Positions 45,735-55,823 of a DNA stretch of 64,000 bases are shown in pieces. The stretch's first letter is position 1. The number at the start of each line of letters is the position of its first letter. Made by a program: the position numbers and the translations under genes. Below the pieces are notes generated by a model that had not been told where the DNA came from, ran no database searches, and saw nothing but the letters and a program-made list of their open reading frames with translations. The DNA lies in contig NZ_LNYU01000091.1 of the NCBI RefSeq assembly GCF_001468135.1, positions 704,639 to 768,638 of the forward strand, written 5' to 3'. The DNA is from Legionella santicrucis (GTDB lineage Bacteria > Pseudomonadota > Gammaproteobacteria > Legionellales > Legionellaceae).

Positions 45735-46734
45735 GATTTTGCTTGGTCTCCGGAAAAAGCAAGTCAATAATGGGATCTATGATGTTTTGAGCCTTACCTC
45801 GACTAGGTAAATGATGTAAAGAAAAACCAGGATCACAATTAAACTCACAAAAAACATAATTTAACGAGGTACAAGGCTGACTAATGTCCTCAATTAATAA
45901 ATCCACAGCAGTAAACTTGTTTCCAGGAAGGAGGGCATGTATTTTTTTCGCGAGTTGCAAATAGCTCGCATGAACAGTATGGTTCTCTATTGTTTCACAA
46001 TCAGAACCCCAACTCACATTCGCATTATACCTAAGCTTAACACTTATTCCTTTGCCTACTATCGAATCTGGTGTAAGACTTTGATGACGTAATGTTCTTA
46101 AACTATCTGGATCGTCATAATATAGCCTACAAAGACAATTCGTACGTAAGGTTATACGACGATGATTTTCTTGCTCCACTAATTCTTTAATACTATGTAC
46201 GCCATCACCTGTAATTTCAGGTAAAGAACGAGAAACAACAAAAGGTTCCTTGACTCCATCAATCACGACAAAACGATAATCCTTTCCATGAAAATGTTTT
46301 TCCAGCAACATGTTGCATTGATTGGTATAATTCGAAAAATCTTTAAACGCATAGGTTAATTCTTTTTCATCCTGTAGGTTTGGATAAACAAAATTTCCTT
46401 CCGATCCATTGGTAGGCTTAAGAACAACTGGATAACCAATTTGGGTTGCAAAATCCAATACCTCTTGTTTACTTTGTTTATCAAATACCTGCCCCTCTAC
46501 AACTGAAATACCACAGAAACGCATTAGCGATTTACTGTAAAATTTATCACTTAATAAAATATAGTAATTAGCTGGAGTTAAATTTGAAAGATAATTAACC
46601 AGGTATTCAGTATGGCACCCAAGTGTTGCTGCTACAGCATCGGTATCTCCTAAATATTTTAATTCGATCCCACGTTTAGCAATGAATTTGAGTAATAAGC
46701 CAAAGTTAAAGGGTAAGTGTTCAAAATTAAACAT
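45727..46734 (-). CDS. ATP-grasp ligase, cyanophycin-synthetase-like
   Basis: ATG 46734 with GAGG seven bases before it. After an N-terminal Rossmann-type part, the ATP-grasp fold has SDKFYSKSLMRFCGISVVEG, GYPVVLKPTNGSEGNFV (ATP-clamping Lys) and PEITGDGVHSIKELVEQEN, a phrase characteristic of CphA-type enzymes. The magnesium site is in FCEFNCDPGFSLHHLP. Such enzymes join a carboxylate and an amine with ATP. Length 335, so it lacks the C-terminal Mur-ligase half of cyanophycin synthetase. It heads the operon. Confidence 0.88.
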   Translation of the reverse strand: MFNFEHLPFNFGLLLKFIAKRGIELKYLGDTDAVAATLGCHTEYLVNYLSNLTPANYYILLSDKFYSKSLMRFCGISVVEGQVFDKQSKQEVLDFATQIGYPVVLKPTNGSEGNFVYPNLQDEKELTYAFKDFSNYTNQCNMLLEKHFHGKDYRFVVIDGVKEPFVVSRSLPEITGDGVHSIKELVEQENHRRITLRTNCLCRLYYDDPDSLRTLRHQSLTPDSIVGKGISVKLRYNANVSWGSDCETIENHTVHASYLQLAKKIHALLPGNKFTAVDLLIEDISQPCTSLNYVFCEFNCDPGFSLHHLPSRGKAQNIIDPIIDLLFPETKQNHA

Positions 46735-46774
46735 GAAAAACCTCAAAATTTACTTAAGAGCTCCACTTTTCTGC

Positions 46775-46865
46775 CTACACTCCGCGGCTGGTCCGCGAGG
46801 TCCAGTGATGGTGCTCCATTCCTGGATCCCGCGAACAAGTCGCAGGGCGTAGCGATAAGACAGGT
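46775..46865. repeat. GC-rich palindromic element
   Basis: This 90-base block is much richer in G+C than its surroundings and contains two hairpin-capable palindromes, TCCGCGG-ctggt-CCGCG(A)GG at about 46781-46801 and CCCGCG-aacaagt-CGCAGGG at about 46828-46847. The phrase CCTGGATCCCGCGAACAAG resembles dispersed palindromic repeats known in several intracellular bacteria. It may also stop transcription of the effector-like gene that ends just to its right. Confidence 0.45.
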
Positions 46866-46883
46866 TCATAGTCATCTTTTGAT

Positions 46884-49793
46884 TTAACCCCCACCTCGTG
46901 GAGTTGGATTAGGAGTATAACGGCTATACTCACCATCATATTGCTGCTGCGAAGGTGCGGAATATCGTTCTTCTCTCGAAGGTTGAAACATCGTTCCTCG
47001 ATAAACATTAATTGGCGCTGATGTTCTTTGAGTCGTGCTAGCAAATTGTTGTGGTATTGAATCATTTATCGTCCCTCCTACCCTCCCGGTTGAAGAGCTT
47101 GGAGATATCTGTCCCCATTTGATGCCTTCGACTAAATCATACAAATTTTGGCCTGGATACGGAACAATAAGTTGAGGCGTATAATTGCGAGTATATTGTC
47201 TGTCTTCATTATTAAAGGGAATACCAAAAGCATCAGAACCTGCAAAAATATCCTTGATTTTCTTTATTTTTGCTTGCTCTTCCTGATTGGCATAGAGCAT
47301 AAATTGGTTCGTTTCCGCATCAAAATCAAGTCGCCTAAATTGAATACCCAATAGAATTAAAGCGGCTTCAAGCTTATCTTTTCGTGAAGTATAGCGGGCC
47401 AAAACATTGTTTGCCTGTAGCTGATTGATTTGATGATACAAGGTTTGTTCTATACCCGATGAAATAACAAATCTATTGGCATGGAACTCGGTAATCTCTT
47501 CAATAATACGCCATTGCCTTGGATCAATATTATCAATGATAAAACCAGAACCTCCTTTATTAGGAAGACCATTATTAGTATTTTCATCAGTTTTATATTC
47601 AAGATTATTTTTTGTATTGTTATAACGAATATCTTCTTCTGGGATATGAACGCCTAATAATTTCAAAGCATATATCAATTTATAAGGAGTTGGGTCATCT
47701 GGAAAATTATTACTTAAAGATTGCATCAGTTTGTAATCATCGGATTCTGGACCATAAGCGGTTAAAACTGCCTTATAAATACTTGCAGACATAACCATCG
47801 CTAAATGTCCTGAGCGTATATAACGCGTCATGATCTCTTGTAATTTTTGCAGGGTCTGACCAGGGGCTTCAATAAGTAAATTACCGTTGGCCGCTGTTGA
47901 AACTTCAAAATCCTTAATGTTCTGATAACCTTCACTTTCTGGATTATTATTTCTTCCTAAAGCAGCTAAATCATTCAAAATCATTCTTACTTCATCAGCA
48001 CTACCGTATTTTAATACACGCTCAATAGGCAACTCTCTTCTATCTTGAACCGCCACATAAAGACTGCGAGCCATCTCAGGAGTTAAAAGTAATTGTTGTT
48101 TGCGTTGGACAACTACCTCGTTAAATAAAGCAGAAACTTGTGACGAAGTAATACTGGCGCGGAGTCGATTAAACAAGGCTTTTGCAGTGAGATTTGAGCT
48201 GTATTGTCTAAAAAAGTCATATTCCAATTTTTGAAACACATATTCATTATCCACTTTTAAAAGCAGCATATGTGCTTTATCGTAATTATTTTCAGAAATA
48301 GATTGTTCAATTAAGCGTCGCAGCTCATTGTGTTCGAAGGTAACAAAACCAATACTACTATTATCTCGTGAAGGGAGCATAGCAGGCATCTCAGAAGTTT
48401 CTCTCGTAGCTTTAGAAAAGCCATCATTACTCCTAATTGCATTTAAACGAGTCTGTTCATACCACTTGGTGAAATCACAACATATAGATCCTTGATGATA
48501 GTAAAATCGAGCGTTGGATTGTTTTTCAGTATCAAGCACCACAAATTCATCCATATGCGGTGAATCTTTTATAGAACGAAAATGAACATTTGCTTTTTTC
48601 TTAATCTGGGCTTGTTCTTGGGTGGTTAATTCCCGAGTTAATTTAAATTGAGATCGATTTTGGTTGATAAATTTAAATATTGCTTGTTCTATCTCATAGC
48701 CACTTTCTACAGATTCTTTTACATTTCGTGCTAATTGATCTGCAAAATTAGCATTTGAATCAATTGGTTGAGCAAAATTAAATTTTTCGGATAACAATTG
48801 ATGGCTTTGAGCATATATATTAATTTCAGCAAGAAAAAACTGAGTGAGGATACTTAATTTCTCAGTTTTTTGCTCCGATGAGGCTTCACTTCTAATTGTG
48901 GAAAAAGCGCTTGTTTCTGGCGGTTCATAATTTCCAAAAGAAGATAACAAACTATCAAGCAACTCAAACAGTTCCCGATCAGAATTTATTTCATCTTCAT
49001 TAGAATAGGACAGATTCTCTAACGCTCGAGAAAAATGTACATCATTACAAAATGAAGTGCGTACAGTAGTTTCTTGGATGCATTCCCCAAACGCATCTGA
49101 AAGGTATCGCTTGAATACTCCAACAGTTACTGGACAACACTTTTTGCTTTTATCATAAACTTTTTGTTTCACCAAATTGATGAATCCATCTCTGGCTGAT
49201 GAAATTTTACTAAAATCACTAATTTGTCTAAAGCGATTAATTAAAGCATTATAAAAAACGCTAGGCGCCTGCTCTGATCTTCGCGCATGAAACAATGGAT
49301 TTTGCGTTCGTAACATCAGATCCTCAATTCTAGGTTTTAAACGCATAGCGTACACATTAGAATCTGCTTGTGCGATTAAATTCTGAAAGGCTTGGGGGTA
49401 TTCAGGAAAAACATGATTCAATCCGTTTAATAACCCCGAGTGGTTATTTACCACATCATGTAAAACATTAATATAGAATTCAACTTGACTCAGCCTAGAC
49501 CGAATAGCATCTGTGGATTTGCCACATTCAGTTAATAACCGAATATCATGTTCTAATTGAGATTTATAATCTTGAAGATGATGCAGACAAGAACTTCTTT
49601 TTCGTTCGGAATCATGACTTCGACCAAAAAAATCTTTTAAGGCTACAACAGATTGGCAGGTATTATCCAAACCAATCCCTACTTGATCTGCAGAAATAAT
49701 AGGGATCATAATATGAACTACATTTTCTGGAGATACATAGATATAACGAGGATTAGCATTTTCAGATAAAGAAATTTTTATACTAGACATCAT
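46884..49793 (-). CDS. Large helical protein, candidate effector (969 aa)
   Basis: The start is ATG 49793 with AAGGTG upstream. There is no signal peptide or membrane segment. The first 900 residues are helix-rich with acidic patches, and two segments repeat a theme (IDPRQWRIIEEITEFHANRFVI and ISSGIEQTLYHQINQL). The last 70 residues are Ser/Gln/Pro/Arg-rich and probably disordered, ending PNPTPRGGG. I recognise no catalytic motif. Size, lack of domain and disordered C-terminus would fit a type IV effector, but no translocation signal can be confirmed by eye. It is separated by a GC-rich palindrome from the operon that follows. Confidence 0.6.
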   Translation of the reverse strand: MMSSIKISLSENANPRYIYVSPENVVHIMIPIISADQVGIGLDNTCQSVVALKDFFGRSHDSERKRSSCLHHLQDYKSQLEHDIRLLTECGKSTDAIRSRLSQVEFYINVLHDVVNNHSGLLNGLNHVFPEYPQAFQNLIAQADSNVYAMRLKPRIEDLMLRTQNPLFHARRSEQAPSVFYNALINRFRQISDFSKISSARDGFINLVKQKVYDKSKKCCPVTVGVFKRYLSDAFGECIQETTVRTSFCNDVHFSRALENLSYSNEDEINSDRELFELLDSLLSSFGNYEPPETSAFSTIRSEASSEQKTEKLSILTQFFLAEINIYAQSHQLLSEKFNFAQPIDSNANFADQLARNVKESVESGYEIEQAIFKFINQNRSQFKLTRELTTQEQAQIKKKANVHFRSIKDSPHMDEFVVLDTEKQSNARFYYHQGSICCDFTKWYEQTRLNAIRSNDGFSKATRETSEMPAMLPSRDNSSIGFVTFEHNELRRLIEQSISENNYDKAHMLLLKVDNEYVFQKLEYDFFRQYSSNLTAKALFNRLRASITSSQVSALFNEVVVQRKQQLLLTPEMARSLYVAVQDRRELPIERVLKYGSADEVRMILNDLAALGRNNNPESEGYQNIKDFEVSTAANGNLLIEAPGQTLQKLQEIMTRYIRSGHLAMVMSASIYKAVLTAYGPESDDYKLMQSLSNNFPDDPTPYKLIYALKLLGVHIPEEDIRYNNTKNNLEYKTDENTNNGLPNKGGSGFIIDNIDPRQWRIIEEITEFHANRFVISSGIEQTLYHQINQLQANNVLARYTSRKDKLEAALILLGIQFRRLDFDAETNQFMLYANQEEQAKIKKIKDIFAGSDAFGIPFNNEDRQYTRNYTPQLIVPYPGQNLYDLVEGIKWGQISPSSSTGRVGGTINDSIPQQFASTTQRTSAPINVYRGTMFQPSREERYSAPSQQQYDGEYSRYTPNPTPRGGG

Positions 49794-50028
49794 ACACCTT
49801 TTGTTATTGATTAATAGGGACGGTATATTTGTCTATATGCGTCTTTATGACTTAATTTTTCAGCATTCCTTGTGATTACAGACGTACTAAATTTAGCCAA
49901 AAGGCATTAAGTAAATCAAATTAATTAAATTTATATGTCATATCAAATAATTTGATAACATATATTTTCAATAGGTTTCACATCAAACAATCTTGTCGTT
50001 GTGAGAATAAAATCGCAAGATTTTCAAA

Positions 50029-50922
50029 CTATATAGAAATAAATAAGTACAGACATGGTTGATCAAGTTTCTCTATAAGTTCTGTTTTTATTTGTTGTAA
50101 TGACGTAAGTGGGAGCATGATTTCAGGAAGTATAACAATATGAACAAAAATAGCTCTTCCTGCTTTTCGTATGAAGATTTTTGTAATAAATTTATCTAAA
50201 CTCTTCTCTTTAAAATGCTCATAAACGATGCGATTAATTTTATGGCCCAATTGTCGATCGGACATTACATCCAAAAGTTCCTCTGAATTTATTTTTAATA
50301 ATTTAATCGGTTCGCGTATAATGATAAAAATTAAACAGATAACGAGCACAGGATCAATATAAGGAATAATAAACGCATATACAGTACCATCGAGACCGAC
50401 ACCCAAGAAAAATGCAATGCTCAACAAGATACTTTGTAAGCCATCAATAAACCACACGAGCCCTTGGGACAATAACAACTGATTGTTCTTGGGTCTTGCA
50501 AAACGATAAAAAAGAAATGCCATCAAAAAGCAAGCACAAGCAGCTACTCCTTGATAAAAAGCCGGCAAAAGAAAATTCTTGACATGATGTAAATGAATGA
50601 TGTCTCTTATAGCAGAAATTAAAGCAAAAGCACAAGAACCTATAATCAATGCACCTTCACCTAGAATCACCAGTGGTTCAAGTTTATAATAACCAAACTG
50701 AAATTTTTTAGAATAATGCAAGTTCATTTTCTGACTGGTCAGAAAAATCAAATAGGTACTAAAAATCCCTATCGAGCAATACATTCCATCAATGGTAATC
50801 GCAGTAGAATCGATATGCACGCCAATAATAATTCCTATTATTCCCATAACAGCAGTGAGGACAATAGAAACCTTTATAAGCTCCTGCTCTTTTCGAAAAT
50901 CATCCGAAATTAAATTTTGCAT
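50029..50922 (-). CDS. CDF-family cation efflux transporter
   Basis: The 297 residues have six membrane helices and the CDF signature in the second helix (STAITIDGMYCSIGIFSTYL), with a matching VWFIDGLQSIL in helix five, which together give the metal-binding Asp residues. The C-terminal cytoplasmic domain (about 215-297) is present, but its His-rich metal site is weak. The substrate could be zinc, iron or manganese. No regulator is next to it. Confidence 0.85.
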   Translation of the reverse strand: MQNLISDDFRKEQELIKVSIVLTAVMGIIGIIIGVHIDSTAITIDGMYCSIGIFSTYLIFLTSQKMNLHYSKKFQFGYYKLEPLVILGEGALIIGSCAFALISAIRDIIHLHHVKNFLLPAFYQGVAACACFLMAFLFYRFARPKNNQLLLSQGLVWFIDGLQSILLSIAFFLGVGLDGTVYAFIIPYIDPVLVICLIFIIIREPIKLLKINSEELLDVMSDRQLGHKINRIVYEHFKEKSLDKFITKIFIRKAGRAIFVHIVILPEIMLPLTSLQQIKTELIEKLDQPCLYLFISI

Positions 50923-51088
50923 TTCAAATAATAGGTTAAAAGCGTTGATTGATCCCTTACTTTTTCAGTATATCACAATAAATACTTTGCAAATGGATAA
51001 ACTGACGTTTTTGATTCAAATAAGTTATATTTTTGAGCCTATCTTTGTGGTAATAAAACTCATTCTCTTAATAAAATTCGCGTGAAAC

Positions 51089-51371
51089 ATGCAAATCTAT
51101 TTTAATGAACTACGTCATACAGACGACAATCAATGGATGGAAAAAAGCGATTATAATAACTATCCCTACATGTCAAAAGTTAAATCTAATGCAAATGAGA
51201 TCAATACCCTTTTAAAACAAGGAAAGAAAGTACATTAAATTAACATATCAAAATTCAGGTTATGCGCCACAACGCTTTTTTGAGTATAAAGCACAGGAGC
51301 ATGCGTTTCATCAAAATAAACATTTTGAATCTTCTTCAAAACCAAAACACCAGCAAAATAGCCTTTTATAA
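51089..51371 (+). pseudogene. Small gene broken by a +1 frameshift
   Basis: ATG 51089 opens a frame (MQIYFNELRHTDDNQWMEK) that stops at 51238. One extra base near 51228 joins it to a second frame that stays open to TAA at 51369, giving a coherent continuation (KLTYQNSGYAPQRFFEYKAQEHAFHQNKHF). Corrected, the product would be about 93 residues, polar and without known motifs. The function is unknown. Confidence 0.4.
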
Positions 51372-51492
51372 AGTTTTTCAATCTTTGGATCCTAATACAA
51401 CATAGGATCAAAATACCTCACAGACGAATGACTCTTTATATTTCGTTTTTTGCCAGGATTAAGAGAGCAACAATAACTAATAGATCTCTAGT

Positions 51493-52875
51493 TTAATACC
51501 TTTTTAATAGGTGAACTAAATCGGCATTTCTTATTATTTTTTGTAAACGAAAGAAGAGAATAATTGCACCTAGTATGATTCCCGAAGTTAAACCATACCA
51601 GATACCATGAACATTATGATTAAATACAATTCCAATTAAATAGGCTAATAAAACCCCTAAAATTGAAAAACAAAATAGGTTAACGTACATCGTGAATTTT
51701 GTATCTTTTAATCCACGTAATGCACCAGCTTCTACAACACGAATAGAATCAAAAATCTGATATATTCCTAAAATAAAAAATAGCGGTATAACAATCCGCA
51801 CAATTTTTGGGTGTTCATGAATGTCGAAATCAATACCAAGCAGTACCACTGGAAATAATACCAAGATTAAAAAGATCACTAATGAAATGAGAAAACTCAA
51901 CATAATTCCAACATAACTCGCATAAATTATTCCTTTTTTATCTATACGTCCTACATTAACTCCTACACGAACTGTAGTTGCCTGAGATATAGCATGAGGA
52001 ATATTAAAAATGACCCCCTCAAATTGCAAAATGATTTGATGAGCAGCAAGTGCTGTATTATTAAATCGAGAAACAAAATAAGTTACAATCGTGAATCCAA
52101 CTAATTCGATAAAATAGGTAAACCCAATAGGCAAACCAATTCTTAACATTTCTTTACAAGAAGGCCAATGCAATACACCCATATGTTTGAAAATCTGATA
52201 GGGTTTTGTAAACTTAGCACAATATAAATAACTGAAAATAACTATACTGGTTAATGTGAAAGAAAATGCTAACCCATACCCTACTCCAGCTATACCAAAA
52301 GCAGGAACACCGTATTTCCCAAAAACAAAAATATAAATAAACATAATTTCGAGCGGAATTTCAATTAAACTGATCCATAAGCTCATTTTTGTTTTGCCAA
52401 TTCCAGTTAAAAAATGATTTACAATTGCAAGTGTAATAACACCCGGAACGGCAAATATAAGCGCATGTGAATATTCCGCTGCATATTTTAATGTTTCTAA
52501 ATTAGGCGCGCTCCAATGCACTAAAAAAGGTATTATCCACAAAAGCCCCATCATCGGAAGCCAAGAAAAAAAATTTAATAGTAAAGCTTGCCCCATGATT
52601 TCACTAATCGCTTCATTATTATTGGATCCCATTTGGTGTGGTACCAAAATGCTCACTGCGTGAAACAAGCCGAACCAGAAAGTAATACCAGCCATCCAAA
52701 TCGTTCCCACTAAGACACTACCGGCTAAAGCATCTTTTCCTAAATGAGCAATCATGGCAGTGCCTGCAAAGGGCCCAAGGGAATGAATAATCCAGGCTGC
52801 CATCAAGGGTAAACTAAGCAACAGATTTGCTTTAATTTCTGTTAGTATAGAATGGTGTATGATTGGTTTAACCAT
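51493..52875 (-). CDS. MATE-family multidrug/sodium antiporter (NorM-like)
   Basis: ATG 52875 has GGGGGA seven bases before it; an upstream TTG does not. The 460 residues form twelve helices in two repeats of six. The first repeat has LLLSLPLMAAWIIHSLGPFAGTAMIAHLG, and the second LRIGLPIGFTYFIELVGFTIVTYFVSRF. The overall hydrophobic pattern fits the NorM branch. It should export cationic drugs or metabolites using Na+ or H+. No linked regulator is seen. Confidence 0.88.
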   Translation of the reverse strand: MVKPIIHHSILTEIKANLLLSLPLMAAWIIHSLGPFAGTAMIAHLGKDALAGSVLVGTIWMAGITFWFGLFHAVSILVPHQMGSNNNEAISEIMGQALLLNFFSWLPMMGLLWIIPFLVHWSAPNLETLKYAAEYSHALIFAVPGVITLAIVNHFLTGIGKTKMSLWISLIEIPLEIMFIYIFVFGKYGVPAFGIAGVGYGLAFSFTLTSIVIFSYLYCAKFTKPYQIFKHMGVLHWPSCKEMLRIGLPIGFTYFIELVGFTIVTYFVSRFNNTALAAHQIILQFEGVIFNIPHAISQATTVRVGVNVGRIDKKGIIYASYVGIMLSFLISLVIFLILVLFPVVLLGIDFDIHEHPKIVRIVIPLFFILGIYQIFDSIRVVEAGALRGLKDTKFTMYVNLFCFSILGVLLAYLIGIVFNHNVHGIWYGLTSGIILGAIILFFRLQKIIRNADLVHLLKRY

Positions 52876-53060
52876 AAACTTCCCCCATTGCAAACTTTTA
52901 TATCAGTTAAATTAAATATATCACATAGTTATGAATATCCCTTTATTCTTACCATCAAAGAAATGTTCTATACCTGTTTGATCTTATTGAAAAATCAGGT
53001 TTAAATCGATTAACGTATAGTATAAGTTTTTCAAATGGGTATACGAGTAAGGATACGGTA

Positions 53061-53945
53061 ATGACCTCAAAGACAACGACGAAAAATAGAAATAGCATCA
53101 TCAGATGGACAGTGATTACCCTTTATCTTTTGGCAACTCTCTTTTCTGCTGCCTGGCACGGTCCGGCCGCGGTGATTTTTTTACCTATTATTCTTGTCTT
53201 GACTATTTTTATTGCAGTTTGCCTACATGGTAAAGAGCGATATGGGGTAAAGAATATAATTTTATTTTTTATAATAACCTGGTTTATCAGTCATTTCTTT
53301 GAAGCATTAAGCATTCAGACGGGATTTCCTTTTGGACATTATTATTATGATAAATTAGCTGGACCAAGGTTATTTCAGGTACCTCTCATTATTATGTTTG
53401 CTTATTTTGGTACGGGTTATGCTTCGTGGATTCTGGCCCATATACTTTTGGGACAATACTCGACACCACTTAATGGAAAACAGATATTCCTTGTGCCTTT
53501 GATTGCTGCTTTTATTATGGTGATATGGGATGTGTGTATGGATCCTCTTTCTTCAACAGTCTATTCATTATGGGTATGGAAAAATGGAGGAATGTATTTT
53601 GGTGTTCCGTTACAAAATTATTTTGGTTGGTTCTTAGTGGTTTATATCATCTATCAAATTTTTGCAGTTTATATTGCCAAACATGATGCTGTAGCTGTAA
53701 ACAATTGTAACGCATTTTCTTCTAAAAACTTTTGGAGAGAAGCAGTCGCTATTTATAGCATACAAGGTTTAACACAATTAGTTGATCCCTTCGGTGCTTC
53801 AACCCATTTAGAGATTTATGCTTCGATGGCATTAGTTACCGTATTTACGATGATGTTCGTATCCTTACTTGCTTTACTTAAAATTAACGCGAGTCATTTA
53901 GGAGATAAAAAAATGACTCCTATTAGAAGTAACATGCCAAGCTGA
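53061..53945 (+). CDS. Carotenoid-biosynthesis-type membrane protein (CruF/DUF422-like)
   Basis: The 294 residues form seven to eight membrane helices with the family phrases GFPFGHYYYDKLAGPRLFQVPLIIMFAYFG, VIWDVCMDPLSSTVYSLWVWKNGG and YFGVPLQNYFGWFLVVY. In carotenoid producers this family hydrates the end of a C40 chain. No other carotenoid gene is nearby, so the role here is open; some members sit in gene groups without pigment production. Confidence 0.85.
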   Translation: MTSKTTTKNRNSIIRWTVITLYLLATLFSAAWHGPAAVIFLPIILVLTIFIAVCLHGKERYGVKNIILFFIITWFISHFFEALSIQTGFPFGHYYYDKLAGPRLFQVPLIIMFAYFGTGYASWILAHILLGQYSTPLNGKQIFLVPLIAAFIMVIWDVCMDPLSSTVYSLWVWKNGGMYFGVPLQNYFGWFLVVYIIYQIFAVYIAKHDAVAVNNCNAFSSKNFWREAVAIYSIQGLTQLVDPFGASTHLEIYASMALVTVFTMMFVSLLALLKINASHLGDKKMTPIRSNMPS

Positions 53946-54116
53946 ACCGGGAGCTTCGAACGAAACTGAAGCAGTAATATCCCCCATTAAAATTTAATTC
54001 TATAATCTTAAAAGAGATAGAGCCATGATTTTTTGCAATTCTACAAATTCTAAAGCAATACTTTTAGAACCTTCAAAATAAACAAGCCCTCAAGGAAGCT
54101 CTAAAGAGCTTGATAA

Positions 54117-54959
54117 CTATGCCCTAGAAACAAATAATTTACTCATTATTTTTGAAAAATTTTCGACATAATTTCCTGGAGCATACCGTTCATAAGTTTT
54201 TTTAAATTGACCACTTTTTTCAAATTCAAGTAAAGCATTATTAATCTGCTGCAATAACTCACTGTCATTTTTATTTACAGCAATACCAAATCCATATCCA
54301 TAGATAAACGGTTTTCCAAATGTAGTAAACTCAGGAAATTCGGCAGCCCAATACTGAGCTGACAATGCATCTTGCAACACAAAATCAACATTCCCCTCGC
54401 TCAACGCGTCAATAAGTTGAGGGGTTGAGTTATATGTTATAATTTGAACATTAGAAAAATTTGAGTCTTTAATTACATCTGCAAAAATGGTGCCAACCTG
54501 AATACCTATTTTTTTCCCATCAATAGCGTTCTCAGAAAAAGGTACAGTAGCCCATTTTTTTAATGCCAGATATTGAACATCGCTTGGAAGATAAGGAATG
54601 GAAAAATTGACGCGCTGACTTCGTTCTAAAGTAATTGTAATGGAGGCAATACCTATATCTGCCTCCTGGTTCTCTATATTAGATATAATGGTGTTTTCGA
54701 AAAATACAGGATGATATTGACACTCACGATGTATAATTTGGCAAATCTCCTCCAACATTTCTATATCAAAACCAAATAATTGATTATTTGCTCCTTGCAT
54801 AATAAAAGGAGGGTTAAAAATTTCTGTAGCCACTACAAGTGGAGGTAATGGCTCAGCATGCGACAAAGATAGAGAGAGAAAAAAAATAAATAAATATTGA
54901 ACCCATCTACTCTTTATACCTAAAAATCTCCGGTAAAGGGAAATTATGGTTTGCATCAT
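54117..54959 (-). CDS. Periplasmic solute-binding protein, amino-acid type
   Basis: The start is taken at ATG 54959, with AAGGA at a good distance, rather than at 54968, which would overlap it. After a hydrophobic signal segment (WVQYLFIFFLSLSLSHA) the fold begins PPLVVATEIFNPPFIMQG and has FGFDIEMLEEI, then ITITLERSQRVNFSIPY, the marks of the bacterial extracellular family 3. It should capture a polar amino acid or amino-acid-like ligand. No permease or ATPase genes are adjacent, so it may act as a sensor or use a distant transporter. Confidence 0.85.
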   Translation of the reverse strand: MMQTIISLYRRFLGIKSRWVQYLFIFFLSLSLSHAEPLPPLVVATEIFNPPFIMQGANNQLFGFDIEMLEEICQIIHRECQYHPVFFENTIISNIENQEADIGIASITITLERSQRVNFSIPYLPSDVQYLALKKWATVPFSENAIDGKKIGIQVGTIFADVIKDSNFSNVQIITYNSTPQLIDALSEGNVDFVLQDALSAQYWAAEFPEFTTFGKPFIYGYGFGIAVNKNDSELLQQINNALLEFEKSGQFKKTYERYAPGNYVENFSKIMSKLFVSRA

Positions 54960-55351
54960 TACAAACATTCCTTGTATTGTGAACTCTTATTTCTTAAAAA
55001 ATGTATCGCATTTTCCTGAATGGTTCAATGGCCGAATCATTGTTCTAAAGACATTGTTCTATGCCTCATGAGTTAGGTTTACCATTGAAAGGTCAATATG
55101 TTTGCAAACTCCATTTAACAAACATTTTTTCGTGCTACAACAGAGGTTCTCCACTGAGGGTGCTGCACCTAACTTTAAATCCGCTGTTGAAGAACAAGAT
55201 AAACTAAGTAACAATACTAAAAGAGTTTAATCATCAAAAAATAAATATACCTGATTTTAGCTATCACACTTGTAGTTAGCGTTTGCCTCAATTAAAGTGC
55301 CTATTAAGTTGGTTAAAAAAATATTAGTTTTTATAAAAATTTTAACTTTAT
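54960..55351. other. Divergent intergenic region, no confident content
   Basis: About 390 bases between divergent genes. One short frame near 55090-55230 (ending STEGAAPNFKSAVEEQDKL) reads like protein but has no start signal. No RNA gene or repeat is seen. Confidence 0.3.
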
Positions 55352-55738
55352 ATGGCTTACAAAATGTCTCTAAAAAAATTTAGCGTTTATAGTGAACGAT
55401 GTCCCTCACATAATGTTCTTGAGGGCATTAGCGATAAATGGTCAATTTTAGTAATTAATCTATTATTAAATGAAACTTATCGATTTGGCGAATTAAAACG
55501 TGAAATTGGCGGAATTTCTTCGAAAATGTTAGCACAAACGTTAAATAAATTAGAACGTTTCGGATTTATAAACAGGAAGTCTTTCCCTGTATTGCCTATG
55601 AAAGTGGAGTATTCATTAACCGCATTAGGTAAAGAATTGGGTAATATTCTTAATTTACTCACAACATGGACTGAAAAAAATATGGATGCAATAATTACCG
55701 CTGAGAATAGTTTTGAAGAAACAGATGCATCCTTATAA
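55352..55738 (+). CDS. HxlR-family transcriptional regulator
   Basis: The 128 residues carry the HxlR winged helix: CPSHNVLEGISDKWSILVINLLLN, then YRFGELKREIGGISSKMLAQTLNKLERFGFI and VEYSLTALGKELGNIL. The early cysteine at position 17 is at the usual sensing position in redox-responsive members. It converges on a truncated amidohydrolase gene. Targets are unknown. The ATG at 55352 lacks a clear ribosome-binding site; the ATG four codons later is an alternative. Confidence 0.88.
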   Translation: MAYKMSLKKFSVYSERCPSHNVLEGISDKWSILVINLLLNETYRFGELKREIGGISSKMLAQTLNKLERFGFINRKSFPVLPMKVEYSLTALGKELGNILNLLTTWTEKNMDAIITAENSFEETDASL

Positions 55739-55823
55739 GTATCACTCTATTCTTGTTTATTCTCATTAAGAAATTTTTAACTCAATGAAGCATCCTCGGT
55801 AGTAATGGAATCATTGAACCATT

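Noticed and set aside
46775..47065. Minus-strand frame overlapping the GC-rich element and the end of the large protein gene
   Set aside because: It overlaps the real gene in another frame and its tail is only the palindromic element translated.
54969..55351. Short coding-like frame ending near 55230
   Set aside because: Protein-like composition over 50 codons but no start, no ribosome-binding site and no homology cue.
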